From IMG/VR virus record IMGVR_UViG_3300032331_000813, positions 1 through 64,000 of that record: a stretch of 64,000 nucleotides of DNA. One strand, written 5' to 3'. Made by a program: the position numbers and the translations under genes. Every line of letters starts with the position of its first letter. Position 1 is the first letter of the stretch. Under the pieces are notes generated by a model. That model made no database searches. It saw only the letters and a program-made list of their open reading frames with translations, and had not been told where the DNA came from. Of the stretch, positions 41,501 through 51,863 are shown one piece after another. The DNA is from a virus.

Positions 41501-44500
41501 CATATAGTGCTACTGGTTCACTTATATCATTGTCATTAAATGGTACCGGAGTTCAAAGAGCATATGCTCTTCCTGTTATACTAACACAAGTTACAAAATC
41601 AGATCCGGTATTTGATGTAAGTTATATTTTAGGTGGTTACAGAACAATAATTACAAATCCAGGTTCAGGGTATGCAATAAACAATGCTATTACTGTATTG
41701 GGAACATCATTAGGTGGAACTACTACTAACAATTTAATACTAACCGTAACTTCAATCAATTCTGAAGGTGGTATACTATCAACTACTGCAAGTGGAACCC
41801 CACCTGGACCAGAAAATCAATACTATTTGAAAGTATTGTCAGTAAATCAAATGGCTGTGTATTCAAATGCTATATTGACATCACAAGTAAGTGGACAAAA
41901 TTTCCCTTACAAGGGTATAACAACTATTACAGCAACTGCCACAACAGCAGCTACTGATTTAATTACTATAAACAGTACTAGTGATTTCAGCGTTAATGAC
42001 CCAGTTGTCTTTACTGGAACAGTGTTTGGAAATATAGTTTTAGGAGCTACGTATTATATCACTGGGTATGGCCCTACAATTAGTGCTGGCAGTTTTGTTG
42101 CTACAACACAATATAGAATTAATTCATTAGGCACTACTGATTGGAACATTGCAGCAGGAACATACGGTGTTACATATAGTGTAGGAGATGTGTTTACTGC
42201 TGTAACAACAAGTTCAGGTACAGGTAATGTTACTTTGTTAACAAGAATAACGATTTCACAAACAATTGGTGGTTACACATTTGAATTAGCAGATGCTACT
42301 GGTTCCATGACAATGGCTAAATCAGGTGACTATGCATTGTTACCGGAACCATTCTACTTCAGTCCTAGTATTGTAAAATACGGAACTCGTTTATATGAAT
42401 GCGTAGTCAGTAATAATGACAATGAGTTTATTTTTGGTAAGTGGGCATTACTAGATACCGGAAATAGAAATGTAAATGCACTAGACAGAATTGCAGCATA
42501 CTATCAACCAACAGTTAACATGCCGGGTGTTGATTTAACCCAACTAGTATCAGGTATAACATATCCAAATAGCACTTATTTAGGTAATGCATTCGCACCA
42601 GCAGATGAATTCACATTAGATACAATTTTAACTGATAGACCATTCTACCCAACTGGTGTAGATTTAGAAGCCATCATTTGGAATGGTGTAATTTATATGG
42701 CTGCTGCTCAAACAAGCGAATATAGTTCAATTAACATGAGTGTAGATACTGATAATTGGACAATAACAAAGATAGCAAGAAATCCAATCAATATAACCAG
42801 TCTATTATATGTTAACGGTAACTATTTGATGACAGCTAATAATGGAGCAACACCGTTATTGATAAGTGAAGATGGATATCAATGGATAACTAACGGTTCA
42901 TTTACCCCTTTCAGTAGTACACCATGGGACGTTGTTTCATATGATATATCTTCAATGTCTATGCCGGCGTTCTCATTGAATGAGTCAGCATATTACAATG
43001 GTATATATGTTGCTGTAGGTGATAATATTGTGTCATCAACTGATTTATATGCATGGGTAGAAAGATTTACATTTGGTGGCACTTTGACTACTAGTGAGTT
43101 TAAAGGGGTTTGCTATGCAAATACCGCTGGATTCTCTGGTTTTATGGCAGTTGGTTTAGGACAAATAATTACGTACAACAATGTTGGCAATGTGACTAAT
43201 GTTGGTATAGTCTATACTAGCCCTGACGGTATTACTTGGCAACAAGTTCCAATGAATATTACAACTGATTTAAGTTTTAATAGCATTGCAGCTAGTGGAC
43301 AAACAATTGTCGTAGTGGGTGATGATGGATTAATATGGACAAGTTTCAACGGAAGTATTTGGTTTAATCAAACATCTCCGATAACATCTAACTTGAACAA
43401 TGTAAGTTGGAATAGTGTTAATAATACATTTATGGCAGTTGGTGATGATGGTGTGATATTATATAACTCTACAGGCACTGGTATAACATGGACAAGACAA
43501 ACTTCAGGTACTACGGAAGATTTACAAAGTTCAGTATGGAACAATTCACGTGGTGAATATGTCGTAGTAGGATATAATAACACTATATTAACAAGCACTA
43601 TCGCAGCAACAAGTTGGTCAGCACATGCTAAATTTATAAATCCAATAGCAGTGTATGATGTACAAGGCGATGATTTCTCTGCAGGATATGGCCCAGAAGA
43701 ATTAGTTGGTGGTGTTGTAGAAGATACCATAATGATGACTGTAGCAACTCGTCCGGGTACAAACTGGGATGAAACAATTTATCAACATACTGGTTATAAT
43801 GTAGTTTCTGAAGAAATATATCCAATCAATGGTACTCAAACTGATTATAGTTTTGCTAATTTAGTATCTACCCCTGCACAATTGAGTGTATTTGTTGTGA
43901 GTTATTTGACTGGAACAAGTACTACTCTTTATGAAGGAGCCGATTATTATATTGACTGGATTAATAAAACAGTATCGATATTTACCCCATTGACTTATGT
44001 ATCATCTACTTTAAGAGATAGATTGCGTATTGATGTATATGAAGTGGGCAACGGAGACCAATTAGTTAAAGCAAATACAGAAACTGATCCACTAAGAATA
44101 AATCCTGTTACAGGATTTAATGAGATATATGTAAATGCTAACTATAGCGCAACTATATACAAAGGTTCAGGATTAATACGTCCTAGTACGGCTCCAATTG
44201 TTACTACTGCAACACACACTAATAGTTTTGATAATACGATAACATGTACTAGTGTTACTGAGTTTGTACTTAATGGACCTATATACTTTTCTGGATATGT
44301 TTTTGGCAATATAGTTGAAGATACAATTTATTATGTTAAATCAATAGGCGGAGTATCAAATCGAATTACTATTTCTGATAGTTATAATTCAAGTACAGGG
44401 GCTGCAGGAGATACTTTCATTTTATCTTCTGCGGACGGAAGTATGGAAGCAGTTATACAGTCTACAAACAGTGTAGTATGGACACCACCGGCTATATATC

Positions 44501-47500
44501 ATAATGGATCATTATTGATATCGGGTATTACTGAAACTGTTTTGAGAACAAAATCAAGTACTAATACCATCACAGCTATTACTACTGGAGGATTGATTGT
44601 AGGTACACCTATCGTATTCAGCGATACTATATTTGGTGGTATAGAGCCTGGCATAATATATTACGTAAACTTAATATATGACTCAAACGAATTTACAATA
44701 TCTGAAACTTTGGGCGGTTCTGATTTAGAATTAACCGATGCAACAGGTAGCGCAATATTCATAACAAATGACTATGCTATTGGATTTGCTGATAATGGAA
44801 TATCTGCGGCAGTAATATTCTCTCAACTGTATGACACAACGGTTGACTATATAAGTTACACATTGTTTGGTGAAACATTCCCTATTCAATATGGATATAC
44901 TATCCCGCAAGTAGAAACATTTGTTGGTGACGGGGCGACCTCTACTTTTGCTTTAAGTAATTATATATCAGATGACAGCGTTGTTAATGCAATAGTAGAA
45001 ATAGACGGCATTCGCAGAACATTAGCAGAATATACTATTAGCACTATTACTAATAGTATTACGTTTAAAAATCCTCCTAGTGCAAACCCTGCGACTACAA
45101 CAGCTGGTAATTTTGTAGTGGGAACTTCTTATCGTATTGCGTCATTGGGAACAACTGATTTTGTATCAATAGGCGCAACTTCTACGGCAAATGTTACTGG
45201 TTCTATTAGTGGTACATCTTTAACTATTACTAGTGTTACTTCAGGATTATTAGATTCAGGAATATGTATAACAGGTACGGGAATAACAGCTGGCACATAT
45301 ATTACTGATCAAATATTAACGCAGACAGCGGGCAATTTTATTGTAGGGATGCCATATAGAATAGAGTCTATTGGAACAACTGATTTCGTAGCAATAGGTG
45401 CAGCTTCAACAGCGGTTGTAACCGGTACGATTAGTAATGGTTTAGGTAGCGCAGGTAATAAACTTAATGTTACTGCTTCAACTTCAGGTGCGTTAGCAGT
45501 AGGCACTTACATAACAGGTACGGGCGTAACCGCAGGAACATATATTACTGCTTTGGGTACAGGTAAAGGCGGAATAGGAACTTATACTGTAAGTGTGTCA
45601 CAAAATGTAACTTCAACTACTGTTACAGGTCAACCGTTAGTAGGTGAAGGATTTATTGCAACTGACATAGGATCTGGTACTGGAACTGCAACACAAACTA
45701 ATCCCGGTGGAATAGGTTTATACACGGTTGATACTTCACAGACAGTGGCAGAAACTGCAATAACAGGTCAACCAACTGTTGGTACTGTATTTACTGCAAC
45801 TGGCGCAGGCGCTGGAACTGGAGTTGTAACTGGGCTAGTAAGTGTCGCAGTAACGACATATAACTTAACCGAACGTCAGTATCTTAGCACTCAATATAAT
45901 ATTACTGGTATCACACAGACTAGCCAAGGTTCTGTAACAGTAACTGGTAGTCATGGGTTAGAAGAAACATATGATATGCCAGTTAATGCAGGCTATTTTG
46001 ATGTTGGACAATCTTACACTATACAAACATTGGGTAATACAAATTGGACAAGCATAGGTGCAACTCAAGTAACTGATGCTACCTTAACAAAAGGCACTCA
46101 GTATATTATTAATACTTTGGGAACCGCAGATTGGACTTCAGTTGGTGCAGGTGGAACAGTAACTGGTAGTATATCTAACAAAACTATCAATGGGGTAAAT
46201 ACTGGAGTACTAACTGTAACTAGCGTATTGACCCCGTCGATTGTAGTGACTGATTTGGTTATTGGACAAACTTATACAATTTTATCATTAGGTACAACTA
46301 CTAATACACAATGGAATACTATTGCAGGCACTACTGGAAAAACATATGCGGTAGGTAATAGAATAGATGCTCAAGTAGTCGGGACTGGTACTGGCACTGT
46401 AGCAATGAATATGGTAGCAGTTAATCAATTCCTTAGCAGTAGTAGTGTTACTGTTACTGCTGGTAATTTTAATATAGGAACTTTATATACTGTTGCAACA
46501 CTCGGTACTACTAATTTCGTAGCCGTAGGTGCAGCTTCAACTGCGGTAGTAACTGGAGTTATTGGTGTTACTGTTACAGCTGGTAGTTTTGTAATAGGAA
46601 ATTCATATTTTATTACAACATTAGGGACTACTGATTTCACTTTAATTGGTGCAAGTTCTAATACAGTTGGTGTTACATTTATTGCTACGGGCGCAGGAAC
46701 TGGTACTGGAACTGCAACTAGACCGGGTATAGCAGGTACTACCCTTAATGTATATGCAGTTACTTCAGGTACATTAGCAGTTGGCACTTATATAACAGGA
46801 TCAAATGTAGCAGGTGGCACTCGTATTACAGCATTGCTTACTGGAACAGGTGGAATAGGTACATATACTGTTAGTACTTCACAATATGTAAATTCAACTA
46901 TAATAACAGGACAGCCGGCGGTTGGAAGCACATTCACTGCTACTGGAATAGGAACTGGAACTGGAACTGCATCCTCAAGCATTGCAGCAAGCACAACTAT
47001 AACAGGTTTCTTAAGTGGTTCAGGTGGCGTAGGTACGTATACATTGAGTAGTCCACAAATTATAACAAGTAGAACCATGACTCTTGGTCCTAATGTAGGG
47101 GTATTATTTACCGCTACTACTAATAGTGATCCATCAGGTTCAGGCGGATTTGCATATGTAGCTAGCTTTACTGCAACTGGGGCGGGTACTGGTATTGGTG
47201 CCGGAACAATAGCGTATAGCACAACAGATTTTTCTACATTACAGTATTGGTTAAGTACATCAGCAGGAGGCACCAGTGTATTGGGTGTAAATTATCCAAT
47301 AGTATTTGGAACAGTTATACCAAACTGCGGTATAACTGCCGGAAGAAGATATTATGTAACAAAAATATTAGATTCTTCAAGATTTACGGTGTCTACTCAA
47401 GTAGGGGGAGCATCTCCTAAATTAGAAACTACTACCGGTACTATGATTGGCACAATGACTCAATTATCAGTTTCACCGATTGACAACATAACTAATACTA

Positions 47501-49788
47501 TAACACGTCCTGCATTTAGTTTATCTATTGCAGAAATAAAAGGTGGATCTCTTGATATAATAAACGTAGCTGCAACTACCGTAGGTAGTCAGTATGTTAT
47601 TGTAGCTTTAGGAAACACCAATTGGAATACAGTAGGTAACACTACAGGAATCACTTATGCTGCCGGAGATTTATTGACTGTAGTAAATGTTGCTACTGGA
47701 ACTACCGGTACTGTACAGCTTGCTGATGTTATAAAAGTACCGGATGTATATGGTTTGGCAGAAGGTCAAGATGTTATATTTAAAATAAATCAAACTAACG
47801 CTGGTTCATTTTTAGTTGGGTATGCGTATGTTATTAATGATTTAGGTAGTACCACACAATCACAATGGAACACTATAGCAGGTACCTCAAGTGTAATATA
47901 TAAAGTAGGAATGGGATTCACTGCTGCAACTGTTGGTACTGGTACTGGAACTGCTGTGTTAGTTGACGTAGGTGGATTGAATACATCCGGTGAAACTTAT
48001 TTTGTTAAAACAGTTATATCTAACCCATCAACATTATACGGAAGCTATTTCATAGTCGAAGATCAATATGGCACAGTACCAACATTGTCAACTACTATGT
48101 ATGAAATTGTAGCATACATTGGTGGTACTCCTACTATCAGAATTAATACAGCTACTGATACAAACTTAATACAAAATAATGTAGTACGTATTGACGGTAC
48201 GATTGGTTCAGTTCAATTGAATAATAATATATACTATGCTAAGATCATACGCAATAATATTATTGATATCTACACAGAGCCATACAATCCAGCATTATAT
48301 GCAGAAAATTACCCAGTAATATCATCTTACACTTATGTGTCTGGTGGTTACATTTGGGTAGATGAGTTGTTCACAGTCGCTGACACTTACGCAACTGCAT
48401 CTAGTTCAAATGGTAATAGAATTACAGTTGCTGATACTAGCATGTTAGTACCGGCTACCCCTGTGTATTTTACACAATCAGGTTCTGAGATAGGTGACGA
48501 TTTATTAGGCGGAGTAAAAGCTAAAACTGAATACTATATATTACAAGTAAGACCTGAAATCGCAGCTGGTAATTTTATAGTAGGAAACTATTATGAAATT
48601 TCTATTCTTGGCGATACTAATTGGAATACCATGTCTGGTATAACTTCAGTAAATGCAGGTTCATTTGTAGTAGGATATACATATCAAATTACTTCAGCAG
48701 GTAATACTGATTTTACAACTATTGGTGCAACATCAAATACAGTAGGCGTAATTTTTGTTGCTACTGGAGTTGGTTCTGGTACCGGAACTGCTAATATAAT
48801 ATACGTTGCCGGTGATGTTTTTGAAGCAGCATCTGCTGGTAGTGGTACTGGATTTGCTTTGGGATTACAAGAATTTACTATAAGTGAAAAGAGATTCCCA
48901 GATGAAGCTGAAGTCACGTTAATCGATGATAGTTCAAGTGCTATTGAAAATACAATACACGTATCACAATTCCAACAAGTTAATGTTGATAGATTGTGGG
49001 TAACAATTAACGGTTATAGAGTACCGTCATCATCATTAAGATTGAATCCTTATAATAATTTAAGTATTTTAGCTACAGTAAATACCGGAGACGATGTAAT
49101 TATTACTAGCATGATGCCTACAGCTACACCAAATGAAGAAGTGTATCTATTAAACGTGCCAATGGTAGCAGATTCATCAGTGTATAGGGCAAACACACAA
49201 ACTAGAACATGGTTGGTTGAACCACTAAGATACGTAGATGACACTATTTATTTAAATGACATTAGTAGAGTTACGGATACCCTTACACAAGTATCAACGG
49301 TTCCTGCTGAGTTAGATGGAAAATACAGCATAGGTGTTGTTGGTACTAAGAACACGATCACTAGCGTAACTGTTTACAACAACACAACTGACGCATGGAT
49401 AGATCCAGCTGTATACTCGCTTGTAATAGTTGATTTTGCTCCTATCTTAGAAATCGACAGTGAAGTTTCTGAGGGAGATTCAGTCACTATCACTATTATT
49501 GAAGGAAGATTATTGTACATCAATGGAGAACAGATTGGATTTGGAAAGTGTGACTTAATAAACAACACCGTAACTGAATTATCTAGGGGAACAAATGGAA
49601 CCGGGCAGCAAACTTACATACCGTTGTATGCTGAAGTCTTTGGTATGTTACCATCTAATCAGATGACCAGTGTATTATATTCTGACACATGGAACCCAAT
49701 CCCAGGAATTTACAATACAGTTGACGGAGATCCATTGCAGATTGCATATACCCAAGGTGCAAACTTCTTGCGAGGCGACATTAATTAA
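26518..49788 (+). CDS. Giant 7,756-residue modular baseplate/fibre protein
   Basis: One open frame of 23,271 bases after gene 6, in the position of T4 gene 7 (about 1,030 residues). The N-terminus (residues 1-150; [40 protein letters not shown]) is a non-repetitive domain that I associate with large baseplate proteins of T4-superfamily phages. Non-repetitive regions alternate with modules: FG-GAP-like propeller (about 2520-3200), a sialidase/Ycf48-like propeller (about 5380-5720), and many short beta modules, some inserted within others (about 355-410, 740-870, 4190-4690, 5140-5280, 6196-6900, 7018-7460). Motifs of the form I.IG.E.IGY...SRG.N.T occur near 3858 and again near the C-terminus (7665-7695). 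Probably a baseplate wedge protein extended with host-binding modules. Function is inferred. Confidence 0.85.
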   Translation: MATRIRTLNFLPEIFKTPTNNQFLSATLDQLVAQPNTEKIEGYVGSKFGYGVNPNDNYVTEPTKIRTDYQLDPGVVFLKENDTTAKDFISYPGIIDALKLKGGITEDNSRLFNNQFYSWDSFTDLDKIINFSQYYWVPNGPERVVVQSSAIYSSVQYNVQSETAYYVISSNETSPEINPTLTLLRGGTYTFKVNQDSNFWIQGVPGLTGYSPVQRNLQTRNVYGVENNGIKDGTVTFTVPPKDALSEYYFVNSTTVDVVSTLPFAQVNGATVDSIGGIDGVTELDGLTVMFYNTGVENEIAYTNQFFDQTQFDEEGGVPYTNSSQRITKTITDSNSLTNEFTYINDTGISDFQANDAITFVGTLIGGVVKNKTYYVKEITSSNTFTISSTVNGNVVELTDATGGSMTVRIQTSYPGTDIFDNNFEGGFYNQVSRNFYSVTLLGDVDNPVIQLTRLSSIPAKTTITAEFGAQWASINFFQNSLGEIQLQPYNSAILDTLYYQDATTLSKVGQLRIIDDNYTNYIDVDFDILGKKNYTAPNGVVFTNGLKIIFQGNIYPSKYENVEYYVEGVGSAIELIPVATLISPGLFTSGEYTPYDSTPYDLGNYDSNLYVPINPDYLTIARNSINRNAWSRSNRWFHIDVINATAAYNNTPSLITEYTNLENKAKRPIIEFYPNIKLFDSGAVGKDPIDFIDTRTTDAFTYVAGQSSYFPDVAGYTGYNATIAPVTLADTSVIATNVYGYTDTIAVSSVTGLYVNDTIRFTVPIINAVSLVVGKTYVINTLGSTNFTLVGALSNTVGTSFVATGVGTGTGTATTFGGLTPNTTYYITSIETNVQVSSNVFKDLITVSLTRQGVNVNLSNSDTLSIATSIYHYSTSITVPTSSISGLFEKNQYVSDSTNYLPSVTLISNVTTVNDNTIITVTWTVQAVIPATSIASIVSADTPLDNYGLFDGARIVFAAETTDSVRNKIYISRFASITPNGTPLITLVEAEDGLVLPNEQTAVYRGYNYTGKDFYYTGIEWVEGQQKITTNQAPKFDLFDKNGVSLGDPDVYNGTSFTGCTLFAYSIGTGNDDSVLGFPLSYSSVANLGDINFDVTLNSNTFNYVYGTTAVTEKVNIGYVYNYTTTENFVRQIGWQTAVSPSVQYQIFDIAWTYLSPNIEFTCDIAPIASNKTNWPTVQVYINNTYLEPSKYTVTTTATTTTVTIPDINYTLSTEFTVQILILSDQVSQTAYYQTPDNLNNNPFNDEITKVNVGDIRGQYQSIFYNNPFTTGQIFGSNNYRDLGNLVPWGNRIIQNSASLVLPATFLRNQSHDLFNALLYNSRQYITFKTLLVDTVDKSNYTIDWTPAAMLDDTLQQMNLSHSNEQPFFWSDMVPSKSPLVANSYYFANPLDTSRYPLTRIYDFSVANYYSVLVYLIRDEEETQLIKNVDYTISTDSPSLVVTLDLLANDTIIIKEYNQTYGSYVPNTPTKLGLYPATIPSVTLDTAYTQPTYFIVGHDGSYNRLYGDYNAETNTLVDFRDQVLLEYETRVYNNLKLSETVPAGSYSGVLLPGFFRDTDYTYDEFMQIYSESFLDWVGQNRVDYKIQYYNKSNQYTYNYRDSGNKLNSIPIQQGYFRGIYLYFYDTTTPNATPWEMLGFVNMPTWWETRYGPAPYTSDNLVLWGDLEKGYVWNDGNPYIKPQYARAGLTDVIPVDSNGALITPMISVLGNYNEYTFQRDWKVGDVGPAEFSYRRSSSWPFDLMRILALTKPADFFNLGVDVDNYKYNAEFNQYLVNDRSHLVISDVPIYGLGTPATSYINWIVDYEKQVGVDATTNISTLLDNLDVRLVYRLAGFSDKNLLQFYVEKSSANSNNSSLLIPDESYQVLLYENQPFDRIVYSGVVVQITENGYKVYGNSQTNAYFKTVVPKATNITDKITVENLSVDVITDFYNITATIPYGIEFYNVQQVSQFLISYGQHLTNQGMVFENVENGVPVTWRQMVAEFLYWAQMGWAPGSITTINPAASTLVINKESSIVQPLTLRQFNFVLNQNLYPIQGSDMAVVREDTAFSVTPLNVGDAISYGQFNISNIEHGIVFDNVTLFNDIIYNLSTGLRQNRIFVRGRKTAEWNGNVDAFGFILNQDNITEWTKEVKYTQGSIVKYKNKYWTAITIVQAKEIFDEREWVVTDYDKIQKGLLPNSQTRSYESTLYYDTNNANLENDADLLSFSLIGYRPRDYMALADLTDVTQVNVYKNMIKEKGTLNAASAFKGATLPQGGIKYDIYDNWAILSGSYGGILNNNFVEFRLKQSELTGNPSIVGLTNGISINGVQQEVPIYSLFNYGRPLDSVNILPTIPNTQPSTLYPTSGYVNYNDVTMASYFYSGLSAAQNYTGKTIPINQFYVRDYAWLANYLATWQVYTPASLGTVINVDNNLNGTVTVTFSQAHNLKLYDPFAIVNFAVDIDNYYIVAAVPNPQTVIINLSLNPSIRNITGQGIGMRMQSQRVATAPEIDNLPLLDNEFNKLKVWVDTNNDGSWAVYRKSLNYQYDNEIIKAASQNFGSAVAYTENLGYLIGDSALGTVYRYLYNVEENVYTLSQAISQGGSFGSCITYVDDLFAISQPTHPSEVPALYIYQLTTNDIINTIALYQTITAPNGVTNWGRSTAMSGDQNWLYISDTDNAKVYVYRRSSTTQLYVQVKTSNGLPLTLSVAELTSADLFGYSIATDYYGDTVVIGAPFKDYTNDGTTNNYGYSYVFSRTVQNFIAQQTGQPYKELTFQLGFTPETVVQIATSTDAATDRITVADTSAFNVNDPVVFSGTILSSGALSANTVYYIKTIPTSTAFTVSRKIGGSTFQLIDDTGIPGMTVTVQTTPLYVTINGELLSDKNYAVTGSVLNIYTDSTILVNAGDLINVSAPSFVLAQTLTDENPPRVGVEFGSSIDVNAFANEILIGAPYELSSKNNEGAVHRYTNGGEKYGIVIGSSKCAITSEQTIFINGFAVILQAGNASSAATSINLVNIPNVYASASDTTDNGILSISLVDVEIGVMGNKLSLTALLSTTFAEMGMTIYKKTQTIVCPHSATRTQFGAVVKFNKSTYGSFVASAPAGARVAATTFDFTDDELDNDTVFDNNATQWIDSFVNAGAVYMFDFLSAYNENIDNPGKFVYAQSTNARDIEYGAQPYYGTALDFNNNRVTIGTPNFISPTLTYQGQVVTYISSSTEPDWAVYRESAPVVDVNGIFNIQMYSAMTNDTLENLDYIDPLQGKLLGVVAQNIDVVSNQDPASYNSPGIAQQGIVWGQDKVGHIWFNTSNTRFMNYHQNDVNYNSQWWGRVFPGSDVAVYSWIESNVPPELYSGPGTPFDTFNYAVRGVINAEGLITPVYYFWARNTNIVFERLGKTLADSTLELYITSPQNTGISYFAPLLPSVFGLYNGFEFINANDTVLHIGYSTGTNSDVSHNQYSLIRANYANDFLPGVPGSGAAYQNHLAVGITEPIDLYNRMLDSMCGVDNAGGVVPDPQLPKAVQTGVLARPRQGFFYSRFGALKNYLQYANTVLSQFPITEMRPNIPFLNTTGEFYDTSAYWTLINWWAPEYNDNTKSLIQVPVYADLAALTVAVGTIVTVLQNGVGSAETYIYSSDGAWIRIGLENGTIEFKSVLWDYPSARLGFGDNFFDTTLYDVYPSAETRYIVRALNEEIYTNELLIFRNKSLILLFEYIQSETIESQNYLSWLNKTSFADVSHTIRELLPIEVFQSDNELFLEGYLNEVKPYHVVIKEFIFKYTREEIYQGDVTDFDVPAQFTSGVNEFITPELVYTTPTEINQFNYLDPIWATAPYNQWYNNYGVSLNGEKGYYIATLASYISLNATSCYVDNINGFPVTGSILIGTEEIGYSYRDLATNQLSGLSRGQNSTTIAIHFPETNIYMNLPGVLVTDTGRNYLNPPRITAYIDLTKYPAPKITAILEPILALGKVIGVTVVDPGLGYAVLPQIIIDPAIVITIDSSQVSIVDNTIDIGSTELQTGDLVVYTVGPNSTPIGGLKEGQRYYVNLLETIPAPIIALYTEYLSAIEDHDRVILDSTGTGTQKFSMGAAANAITNATPIRENIISLRFDRTTYNSQVVEWSPFGYYGSFYAGTLRNPDKVASSAITLYSNTPPIETILASAQGATFEILDTTNQQTLEWSSRTRNTMQTYGSLYPTEAYRNAIRIDPSDGGVAVEGFIGSTIGFYIGMPVKFNGSTIGTLLEDDVTYYVKSLVKLPNTGTSTSATRTNASNNTITVASSVNFKLQDTVVFTSATQIISSGYFVIGQTYEITTVGTTNFTLIGAASNDVGTVFIATGVGTGTGTAEQRSLGNVIYLETYYILSKPSATTVTLSQTLGGSVFKLSNATGVMTMIRPDTDVLEDTGFTISDTVDENGNPGAVYSPNIGIGSVTIAPAGLKLLTGNQTNLEIITINYSGLRNTVATTGTTNTVTVLLTATGENGTTGFYTGLPIFFVGNTFGGIVENISYYVTTVIDAQTFTMSPTSDAPFAISFTETTSTDNLVVCGTSSTENITLNLSVNEPIIFTDFVLKAGYFTIGQVYSIVSVADNNGGATTDFTLIGSSSNAIGTIFTATGVGTGTGTATPTSPSTTFGGIVFGKTYYVRQKFADVDPIDLVTTTYSISIAESVNGDAVTLTNTVGSCLFTSQKDTLPLTTATGSMTMNVALPVSPGQVDGQQFTLYNTSSQLAGKQGTVSNLLNREITSTLDTVNRICLSSFSGGLTDIYNNLQFKVSTPIGGLTNATVYAGSFIVGNVYTITYIGDTTQSNWNTIAGTTGVVYTINSVFTCAATGTYIGSQTGSAVRVYKITGTGTTSVKVIETQSSGNWLRLNDDDNPNTTDVLYVGMPLYFSGTSVGSVSLGVVYYVFSIDSSPPSGTGRFSISEVSDLSSQFTVTDDVGVMTGSGDPYVTITSPASLLDSNQIATFSSAPSTATVTVTNGSSFTNGMAIRFNTTDTLPTPLKINVTYYIKNLSGNTFNIAYSATGSLISLSLNGTGVQRAYALPVILTQVTKSDPVFDVSYILGGYRTIITNPGSGYAINNAITVLGTSLGGTTTNNLILTVTSINSEGGILSTTASGTPPGPENQYYLKVLSVNQMAVYSNAILTSQVSGQNFPYKGITTITATATTAATDLITINSTSDFSVNDPVVFTGTVFGNIVLGATYYITGYGPTISAGSFVATTQYRINSLGTTDWNIAAGTYGVTYSVGDVFTAVTTSSGTGNVTLLTRITISQTIGGYTFELADATGSMTMAKSGDYALLPEPFYFSPSIVKYGTRLYECVVSNNDNEFIFGKWALLDTGNRNVNALDRIAAYYQPTVNMPGVDLTQLVSGITYPNSTYLGNAFAPADEFTLDTILTDRPFYPTGVDLEAIIWNGVIYMAAAQTSEYSSINMSVDTDNWTITKIARNPINITSLLYVNGNYLMTANNGATPLLISEDGYQWITNGSFTPFSSTPWDVVSYDISSMSMPAFSLNESAYYNGIYVAVGDNIVSSTDLYAWVERFTFGGTLTTSEFKGVCYANTAGFSGFMAVGLGQIITYNNVGNVTNVGIVYTSPDGITWQQVPMNITTDLSFNSIAASGQTIVVVGDDGLIWTSFNGSIWFNQTSPITSNLNNVSWNSVNNTFMAVGDDGVILYNSTGTGITWTRQTSGTTEDLQSSVWNNSRGEYVVVGYNNTILTSTIAATSWSAHAKFINPIAVYDVQGDDFSAGYGPEELVGGVVEDTIMMTVATRPGTNWDETIYQHTGYNVVSEEIYPINGTQTDYSFANLVSTPAQLSVFVVSYLTGTSTTLYEGADYYIDWINKTVSIFTPLTYVSSTLRDRLRIDVYEVGNGDQLVKANTETDPLRINPVTGFNEIYVNANYSATIYKGSGLIRPSTAPIVTTATHTNSFDNTITCTSVTEFVLNGPIYFSGYVFGNIVEDTIYYVKSIGGVSNRITISDSYNSSTGAAGDTFILSSADGSMEAVIQSTNSVVWTPPAIYHNGSLLISGITETVLRTKSSTNTITAITTGGLIVGTPIVFSDTIFGGIEPGIIYYVNLIYDSNEFTISETLGGSDLELTDATGSAIFITNDYAIGFADNGISAAVIFSQLYDTTVDYISYTLFGETFPIQYGYTIPQVETFVGDGATSTFALSNYISDDSVVNAIVEIDGIRRTLAEYTISTITNSITFKNPPSANPATTTAGNFVVGTSYRIASLGTTDFVSIGATSTANVTGSISGTSLTITSVTSGLLDSGICITGTGITAGTYITDQILTQTAGNFIVGMPYRIESIGTTDFVAIGAASTAVVTGTISNGLGSAGNKLNVTASTSGALAVGTYITGTGVTAGTYITALGTGKGGIGTYTVSVSQNVTSTTVTGQPLVGEGFIATDIGSGTGTATQTNPGGIGLYTVDTSQTVAETAITGQPTVGTVFTATGAGAGTGVVTGLVSVAVTTYNLTERQYLSTQYNITGITQTSQGSVTVTGSHGLEETYDMPVNAGYFDVGQSYTIQTLGNTNWTSIGATQVTDATLTKGTQYIINTLGTADWTSVGAGGTVTGSISNKTINGVNTGVLTVTSVLTPSIVVTDLVIGQTYTILSLGTTTNTQWNTIAGTTGKTYAVGNRIDAQVVGTGTGTVAMNMVAVNQFLSSSSVTVTAGNFNIGTLYTVATLGTTNFVAVGAASTAVVTGVIGVTVTAGSFVIGNSYFITTLGTTDFTLIGASSNTVGVTFIATGAGTGTGTATRPGIAGTTLNVYAVTSGTLAVGTYITGSNVAGGTRITALLTGTGGIGTYTVSTSQYVNSTIITGQPAVGSTFTATGIGTGTGTASSSIAASTTITGFLSGSGGVGTYTLSSPQIITSRTMTLGPNVGVLFTATTNSDPSGSGGFAYVASFTATGAGTGIGAGTIAYSTTDFSTLQYWLSTSAGGTSVLGVNYPIVFGTVIPNCGITAGRRYYVTKILDSSRFTVSTQVGGASPKLETTTGTMIGTMTQLSVSPIDNITNTITRPAFSLSIAEIKGGSLDIINVAATTVGSQYVIVALGNTNWNTVGNTTGITYAAGDLLTVVNVATGTTGTVQLADVIKVPDVYGLAEGQDVIFKINQTNAGSFLVGYAYVINDLGSTTQSQWNTIAGTSSVIYKVGMGFTAATVGTGTGTAVLVDVGGLNTSGETYFVKTVISNPSTLYGSYFIVEDQYGTVPTLSTTMYEIVAYIGGTPTIRINTATDTNLIQNNVVRIDGTIGSVQLNNNIYYAKIIRNNIIDIYTEPYNPALYAENYPVISSYTYVSGGYIWVDELFTVADTYATASSSNGNRITVADTSMLVPATPVYFTQSGSEIGDDLLGGVKAKTEYYILQVRPEIAAGNFIVGNYYEISILGDTNWNTMSGITSVNAGSFVVGYTYQITSAGNTDFTTIGATSNTVGVIFVATGVGSGTGTANIIYVAGDVFEAASAGSGTGFALGLQEFTISEKRFPDEAEVTLIDDSSSAIENTIHVSQFQQVNVDRLWVTINGYRVPSSSLRLNPYNNLSILATVNTGDDVIITSMMPTATPNEEVYLLNVPMVADSSVYRANTQTRTWLVEPLRYVDDTIYLNDISRVTDTLTQVSTVPAELDGKYSIGVVGTKNTITSVTVYNNTTDAWIDPAVYSLVIVDFAPILEIDSEVSEGDSVTITIIEGRLLYINGEQIGFGKCDLINNTVTELSRGTNGTGQQTYIPLYAEVFGMLPSNQMTSVLYSDTWNPIPGIYNTVDGDPLQIAYTQGANFLRGDIN
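27541..27741 (+). repeat. Type D module, uninterrupted copy
   Basis: Reference copy of the module I call D: a strand with [12 protein letters not shown], then [15 protein letters not shown], and [13 protein letters not shown]. The pattern is (V/I)xFxG...GGI...TYYV...FTIS...G...LTDATGSMT. Other uninterrupted copies lie near 34830-35065, 39865-40075, 41050-41290, 41340-41570, 44200-44460, 44545-44765 and 47255-47460. Confidence 0.8.
28735..29120 (+). repeat. Type D module split by a type B module
   Basis: D begins [10 protein letters not shown], is interrupted by a B module (about 28831-28962; [20 protein letters not shown] ending GTGTGTAT), and resumes [16 protein letters not shown]. Confidence 0.75.
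34080..36110 (+). repeat. FG-GAP-like beta-propeller region in giant protein, itself interrupted
   Basis: Repeated blades of the type FG(S/Y)(A/S)(V/I)A...(L/V)(Y/V)IG(D/A)...G.VY(R/V)[80 protein letters not shown] and [19 protein letters not shown] module (about 34830-35065) sits between two blades. Integrin-like FG-GAP propellers bind ligands or metal ions; ligand here is unknown. Confidence 0.75.
39085..39730 (+). repeat. Nested modules: B inside D inside D
   Basis: An outer D ([27 protein letters not shown]) stops near 39235. A second D begins [20 protein letters not shown] and is itself split by a B module (about 39350-39485). It resumes at [10 protein letters not shown] and ends [13 protein letters not shown]. 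The outer D then appears to finish with [12 protein letters not shown]. Confidence 0.65.
40080..40560 (+). repeat. Type D module split by a type B module
   Basis: D opens [11 protein letters not shown], is split by B (about 40160-40317; ends [12 protein letters not shown]), and resumes [17 protein letters not shown], ending with [12 protein letters not shown]. The insertion point is the same as at 28735-29120. Confidence 0.75.
42650..43680 (+). repeat. Sialidase/Ycf48-like beta-propeller region in giant protein
   Basis: Blades repeat the scheme (V/I)(A/V)VG(D/L)(D/N)G.I..S.(D/N)[73 protein letters not shown] and [13 protein letters not shown]. At least five to six blades are visible. The family is typical of extracellular or virion propellers; a carbohydrate-binding role is possible but unproven. 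Confidence 0.8.
45103..47220 (+). repeat. Deeply nested A/B/C module array in giant protein
   Basis: B modules (AG(N/S)FxxGxxYxIxxLGTTxF ... VGxxFxATGxGxGTGT) are interrupted by C modules ([27 protein letters not shown]), which are interrupted by further B modules. At 46449-46970 the order is B first half, C first part, a complete B, C remainder (ending ITGQP), B second half. At 45103-45835 two B halves enclose another B/C composite. Copies differ at many synonymous positions, so the insertions are not recent copies of one DNA segment. Confidence 0.8.
48405..48900 (+). repeat. Nested modules: B inside A inside D
   Basis: D opens [19 protein letters not shown] and KTEYYILQV. An A module starts [20 protein letters not shown] and stops at MSGITS. 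A full B module follows ([14 protein letters not shown] to GSGTGTAN). A then finishes with [17 protein letters not shown], and D finishes with [17 protein letters not shown]. Confidence 0.8.
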
Positions 49789-49790
49789 AA

Positions 49791-49798
49791 GATAAATA
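49791..49798 (+). promoter_or_regulatory. Late-type promoter box GATAAATA
   Basis: Directly after the stop of the giant gene and five bases before the ATG of the 50-residue gene. It may serve the operon starting there, or the next gene at 49956. Confidence 0.45.
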
Positions 49799-49803
49799 AA
49801 TAT

Positions 49804-49956
49804 ATGAACGAAAAAGTGGAAGAAAACAAACAAAAACAGCCCGAAAATCCTGGCCCTAAGCCAAACGAAACGGGCGGATTTTACTTTTCTTCCAGTATTA
49901 AAATAACAGACCCGAATACAAAAGAAGTATTAGTCCAGATGCGAGGCGATAATTAA
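49804..49956 (+). CDS. Small 50-residue virion-region protein
   Basis: A 50-residue ORF (MNEKVEENKQKQPENPGPKP to VQMRGDN) with a Lys/Glu/Pro-rich disordered N-terminus and a C-terminal GGFYFSSSIKITDPNTKEVL segment. That segment resembles the N-terminal LKIYDPNNGEVFVDKKNA of the next protein, so the two may share a small beta-hairpin element. Small proteins with an (I/L)KI.DP..(K/G)EV motif occur in this place in T4-like marine phages, as far as I recall. Its stop overlaps the next ATG as TAATG, indicating translational coupling. Function unknown; probably structural. Confidence 0.7.
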   Translation: MNEKVEENKQKQPENPGPKPNETGGFYFSSSIKITDPNTKEVLVQMRGDN

Positions 49957-50576
49957 TGTCAGTAATAACACTATCATATAAAATAGAAGGATTTTTAAAA
50001 ATCTACGACCCCAACAACGGGGAAGTATTTGTAGATAAGAAAAATGCTATCAACTACGAAAATATGTCAGAAGCTATGGCTGACACGTTAAGCAGTCGCG
50101 GGTATGGGGAAATATATCAAATGGCGTTTGGTAATGGGGGCGCAAGCGTTTCAAATACCGGCGTTATTACTTATTTGCCACCAAATGTAACTGGAGTCAA
50201 TGCTGCTCTTTACAATCAAACTTACGCTAAAATCGTAGACGATACTAGCGTTTTTAATCTTGACCCTACACGTAACAAAATGACTGTAGCACATACTACG
50301 GGCAAAGTATATAGCGACATTTTGGTCCAATGTTTGTTAGATTACGGCGAACCCGCAGGGCAAGCTGCGTTTGATAATAGTACACAGACGGATTCAGCTT
50401 ACGTTTTTGACGAATTGGGATTACTTGCTAGATACGGGACAAGTGAAACCGGTGCAGTAATTACTAGATTGCTTACCCATGTTATATTTCACCCGGTCCA
50501 AAAGAGTCTGAACAGACAAATCCAGATTGATTACACAGTCAGGATCCAAAGTTTGACGAATTTAATAACAATATAA
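49956..50576 (+). CDS. Conserved structural protein after the baseplate genes
   Basis: A 206-residue protein beginning MSVITLSYKIEGFLKIYDPN and continuing NAINYENMSEAMADTLSSRG, GYGEIYQMAFGNGGASV, VFDELGLLARYGTSE and LLTHVIFHPVQKSLNRQ. I recall similar proteins encoded beside baseplate and fibre genes of marine myoviruses, where they are taken as virion structural proteins. It lies where T4 has wedge gene 8, but I see no specific gp8 motif. The start overlaps the preceding stop. No membrane segment or signal peptide. Structural role is inferred from position and family recollection. Confidence 0.7.
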   Translation: MSVITLSYKIEGFLKIYDPNNGEVFVDKKNAINYENMSEAMADTLSSRGYGEIYQMAFGNGGASVSNTGVITYLPPNVTGVNAALYNQTYAKIVDDTSVFNLDPTRNKMTVAHTTGKVYSDILVQCLLDYGEPAGQAAFDNSTQTDSAYVFDELGLLARYGTSETGAVITRLLTHVIFHPVQKSLNRQIQIDYTVRIQSLTNLITI

Positions 50577-50584
50577 GATAAATA
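50577..50584 (+). promoter_or_regulatory. Late-type promoter box GATAAATA before fibre gene
   Basis: Right after the stop of the 206-residue gene and 22 bases before the fibre ATG; a CGGAG ribosome site lies between. Confidence 0.55.
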
Positions 50585-50606
50585 ATAGATACGGAGTAAT
50601 TTCAAA

Positions 50607-51854
50607 ATGGCATATACAATTGTAAAGAGTAATGGTCAAGTACTGACAACCATTGCTGACGGTACTATCAATACTAACAGTAGTTCACTATCCTTACCGG
50701 GAAGGAACTACGCTGGATATGGTCAATACGTTGACACTAACTTTGTCTGGCTGACTGAAAATTTTGCTAATTCTAGCCCACCTAGCAATCCTCTAGCAGG
50801 TCAATTGTGGTTCAATACTAACAACAGCACAATGTACGTATGCCCAACAGACGGTACTACTACAGCATCTAGTTGGTTAGCATTAACTTCTACTGCCAGT
50901 GGCGGAACTACTACGTTTGGTGCCATTACTGTTACTGGAAATATTATAGGTAACAATCTTAGTATCGCTAACAATATAACAAGTGCTAACATAACCGTAT
51001 TCAATGCTAACGTAACTACTAGGGCTAACGTAGTTTTGGCTAACGTTACTACTGGTAACATTGGAACATTGTATACTACTATTATATCAACTGGGGCAAC
51101 TACCACACTCGGATCAATAACAGGTACATGGACATTAAATGGTACTGGAACAGCTAATAGTGTAGCTGGTACTGGTATGTATGTTCAAGCTGGTAATATT
51201 GTAGTTAATAATTCTGGTAACACATACGGTATTAAGACTGACCGTTACATGTACGCAAATGGAGCTGCTATAAGTTTTAGTGGCACATATACAAACGGAA
51301 ATGTTTATGATTACTTGACAGGTTCTAATTCAGCTTCTAGATTTGCTGGAGCATTAGCTCCTTCTAGTCTTACAACTACTAGTCTTACTACTGGAAGTTC
51401 TTCAATAGCAGGACAGATTACAGGTAACTGGACATTGGGTGCTAGCAGTAGATTGAATGCAACATACGCTGATTTGGCAGAAAGATTTGAAGCAGATGCA
51501 TACTATGATGCAGGTACTGTAGTTGAATTGGGCGGTGAAAAAGAAATTACTAGCGTAAGATACGAATTGAGTGAAGATATCTTTGGTGTTATTTCTGACA
51601 CTGCTGCTTATTTGATGAATTCGGGGGCAGGAGATAATTCAACGCATCCTCCGGTTGCAATGACAGGTCGTGTTCAAGTTAAAGTTAAAGGCATAGTTAA
51701 AAAGAATGATCGTTTGGTTAGTGCAGGAGAAGGCATAGCACGAGCAGCTAAACCAGGTGAAGCTACAGCATTCAATGTTATTGGTCGTGCTTTAGCAAAC
51801 AAAACTGATAATAGTATTGGGACAGTATTAGCAATTGTTACTGTATCTAGATAA
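50607..51854 (+). CDS. Tail fibre protein with C-terminal intramolecular-chaperone/peptidase G2-like domain
   Basis: A 415-residue fibre. The N-terminal 90 residues (NYAGYGQYVDTNFVWLTENF, PLAGQLWFNTNN) form the attachment-type domain common in phage fibres. Residues about 100-280 are a Thr/Asn/Ala-rich beta repeat shaft (NVTTGNI, ITGTWTLNGTG). The C-terminal 130 residues open with NATYADLAERFEADAYYDAG and VVELGGEKEITSVRYE, the YADLAE pattern found in phage fibre C-terminal domains related to peptidase G2/intramolecular chaperones that cleave themselves after trimerisation. Self-cleavage is family knowledge, not shown here. It starts a group of host-recognition genes. Confidence 0.78.
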   Translation: MAYTIVKSNGQVLTTIADGTINTNSSSLSLPGRNYAGYGQYVDTNFVWLTENFANSSPPSNPLAGQLWFNTNNSTMYVCPTDGTTTASSWLALTSTASGGTTTFGAITVTGNIIGNNLSIANNITSANITVFNANVTTRANVVLANVTTGNIGTLYTTIISTGATTTLGSITGTWTLNGTGTANSVAGTGMYVQAGNIVVNNSGNTYGIKTDRYMYANGAAISFSGTYTNGNVYDYLTGSNSASRFAGALAPSSLTTTSLTTGSSSIAGQITGNWTLGASSRLNATYADLAERFEADAYYDAGTVVELGGEKEITSVRYELSEDIFGVISDTAAYLMNSGAGDNSTHPPVAMTGRVQVKVKGIVKKNDRLVSAGEGIARAAKPGEATAFNVIGRALANKTDNSIGTVLAIVTVSR

Positions 51855-51863
51855 GGATTTTAA

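Noticed and set aside
45309-47273. Several minus-strand ORFs of 65-161 codons with similar sequences
   Set aside because: They resemble one another only because they lie opposite the repeated modules of the giant gene.
45103-48900. CRISPR-like spaced repeats
   Set aside because: Repeats are in frame, protein-coding, diverged at synonymous positions and of unequal spacing; no cas genes.
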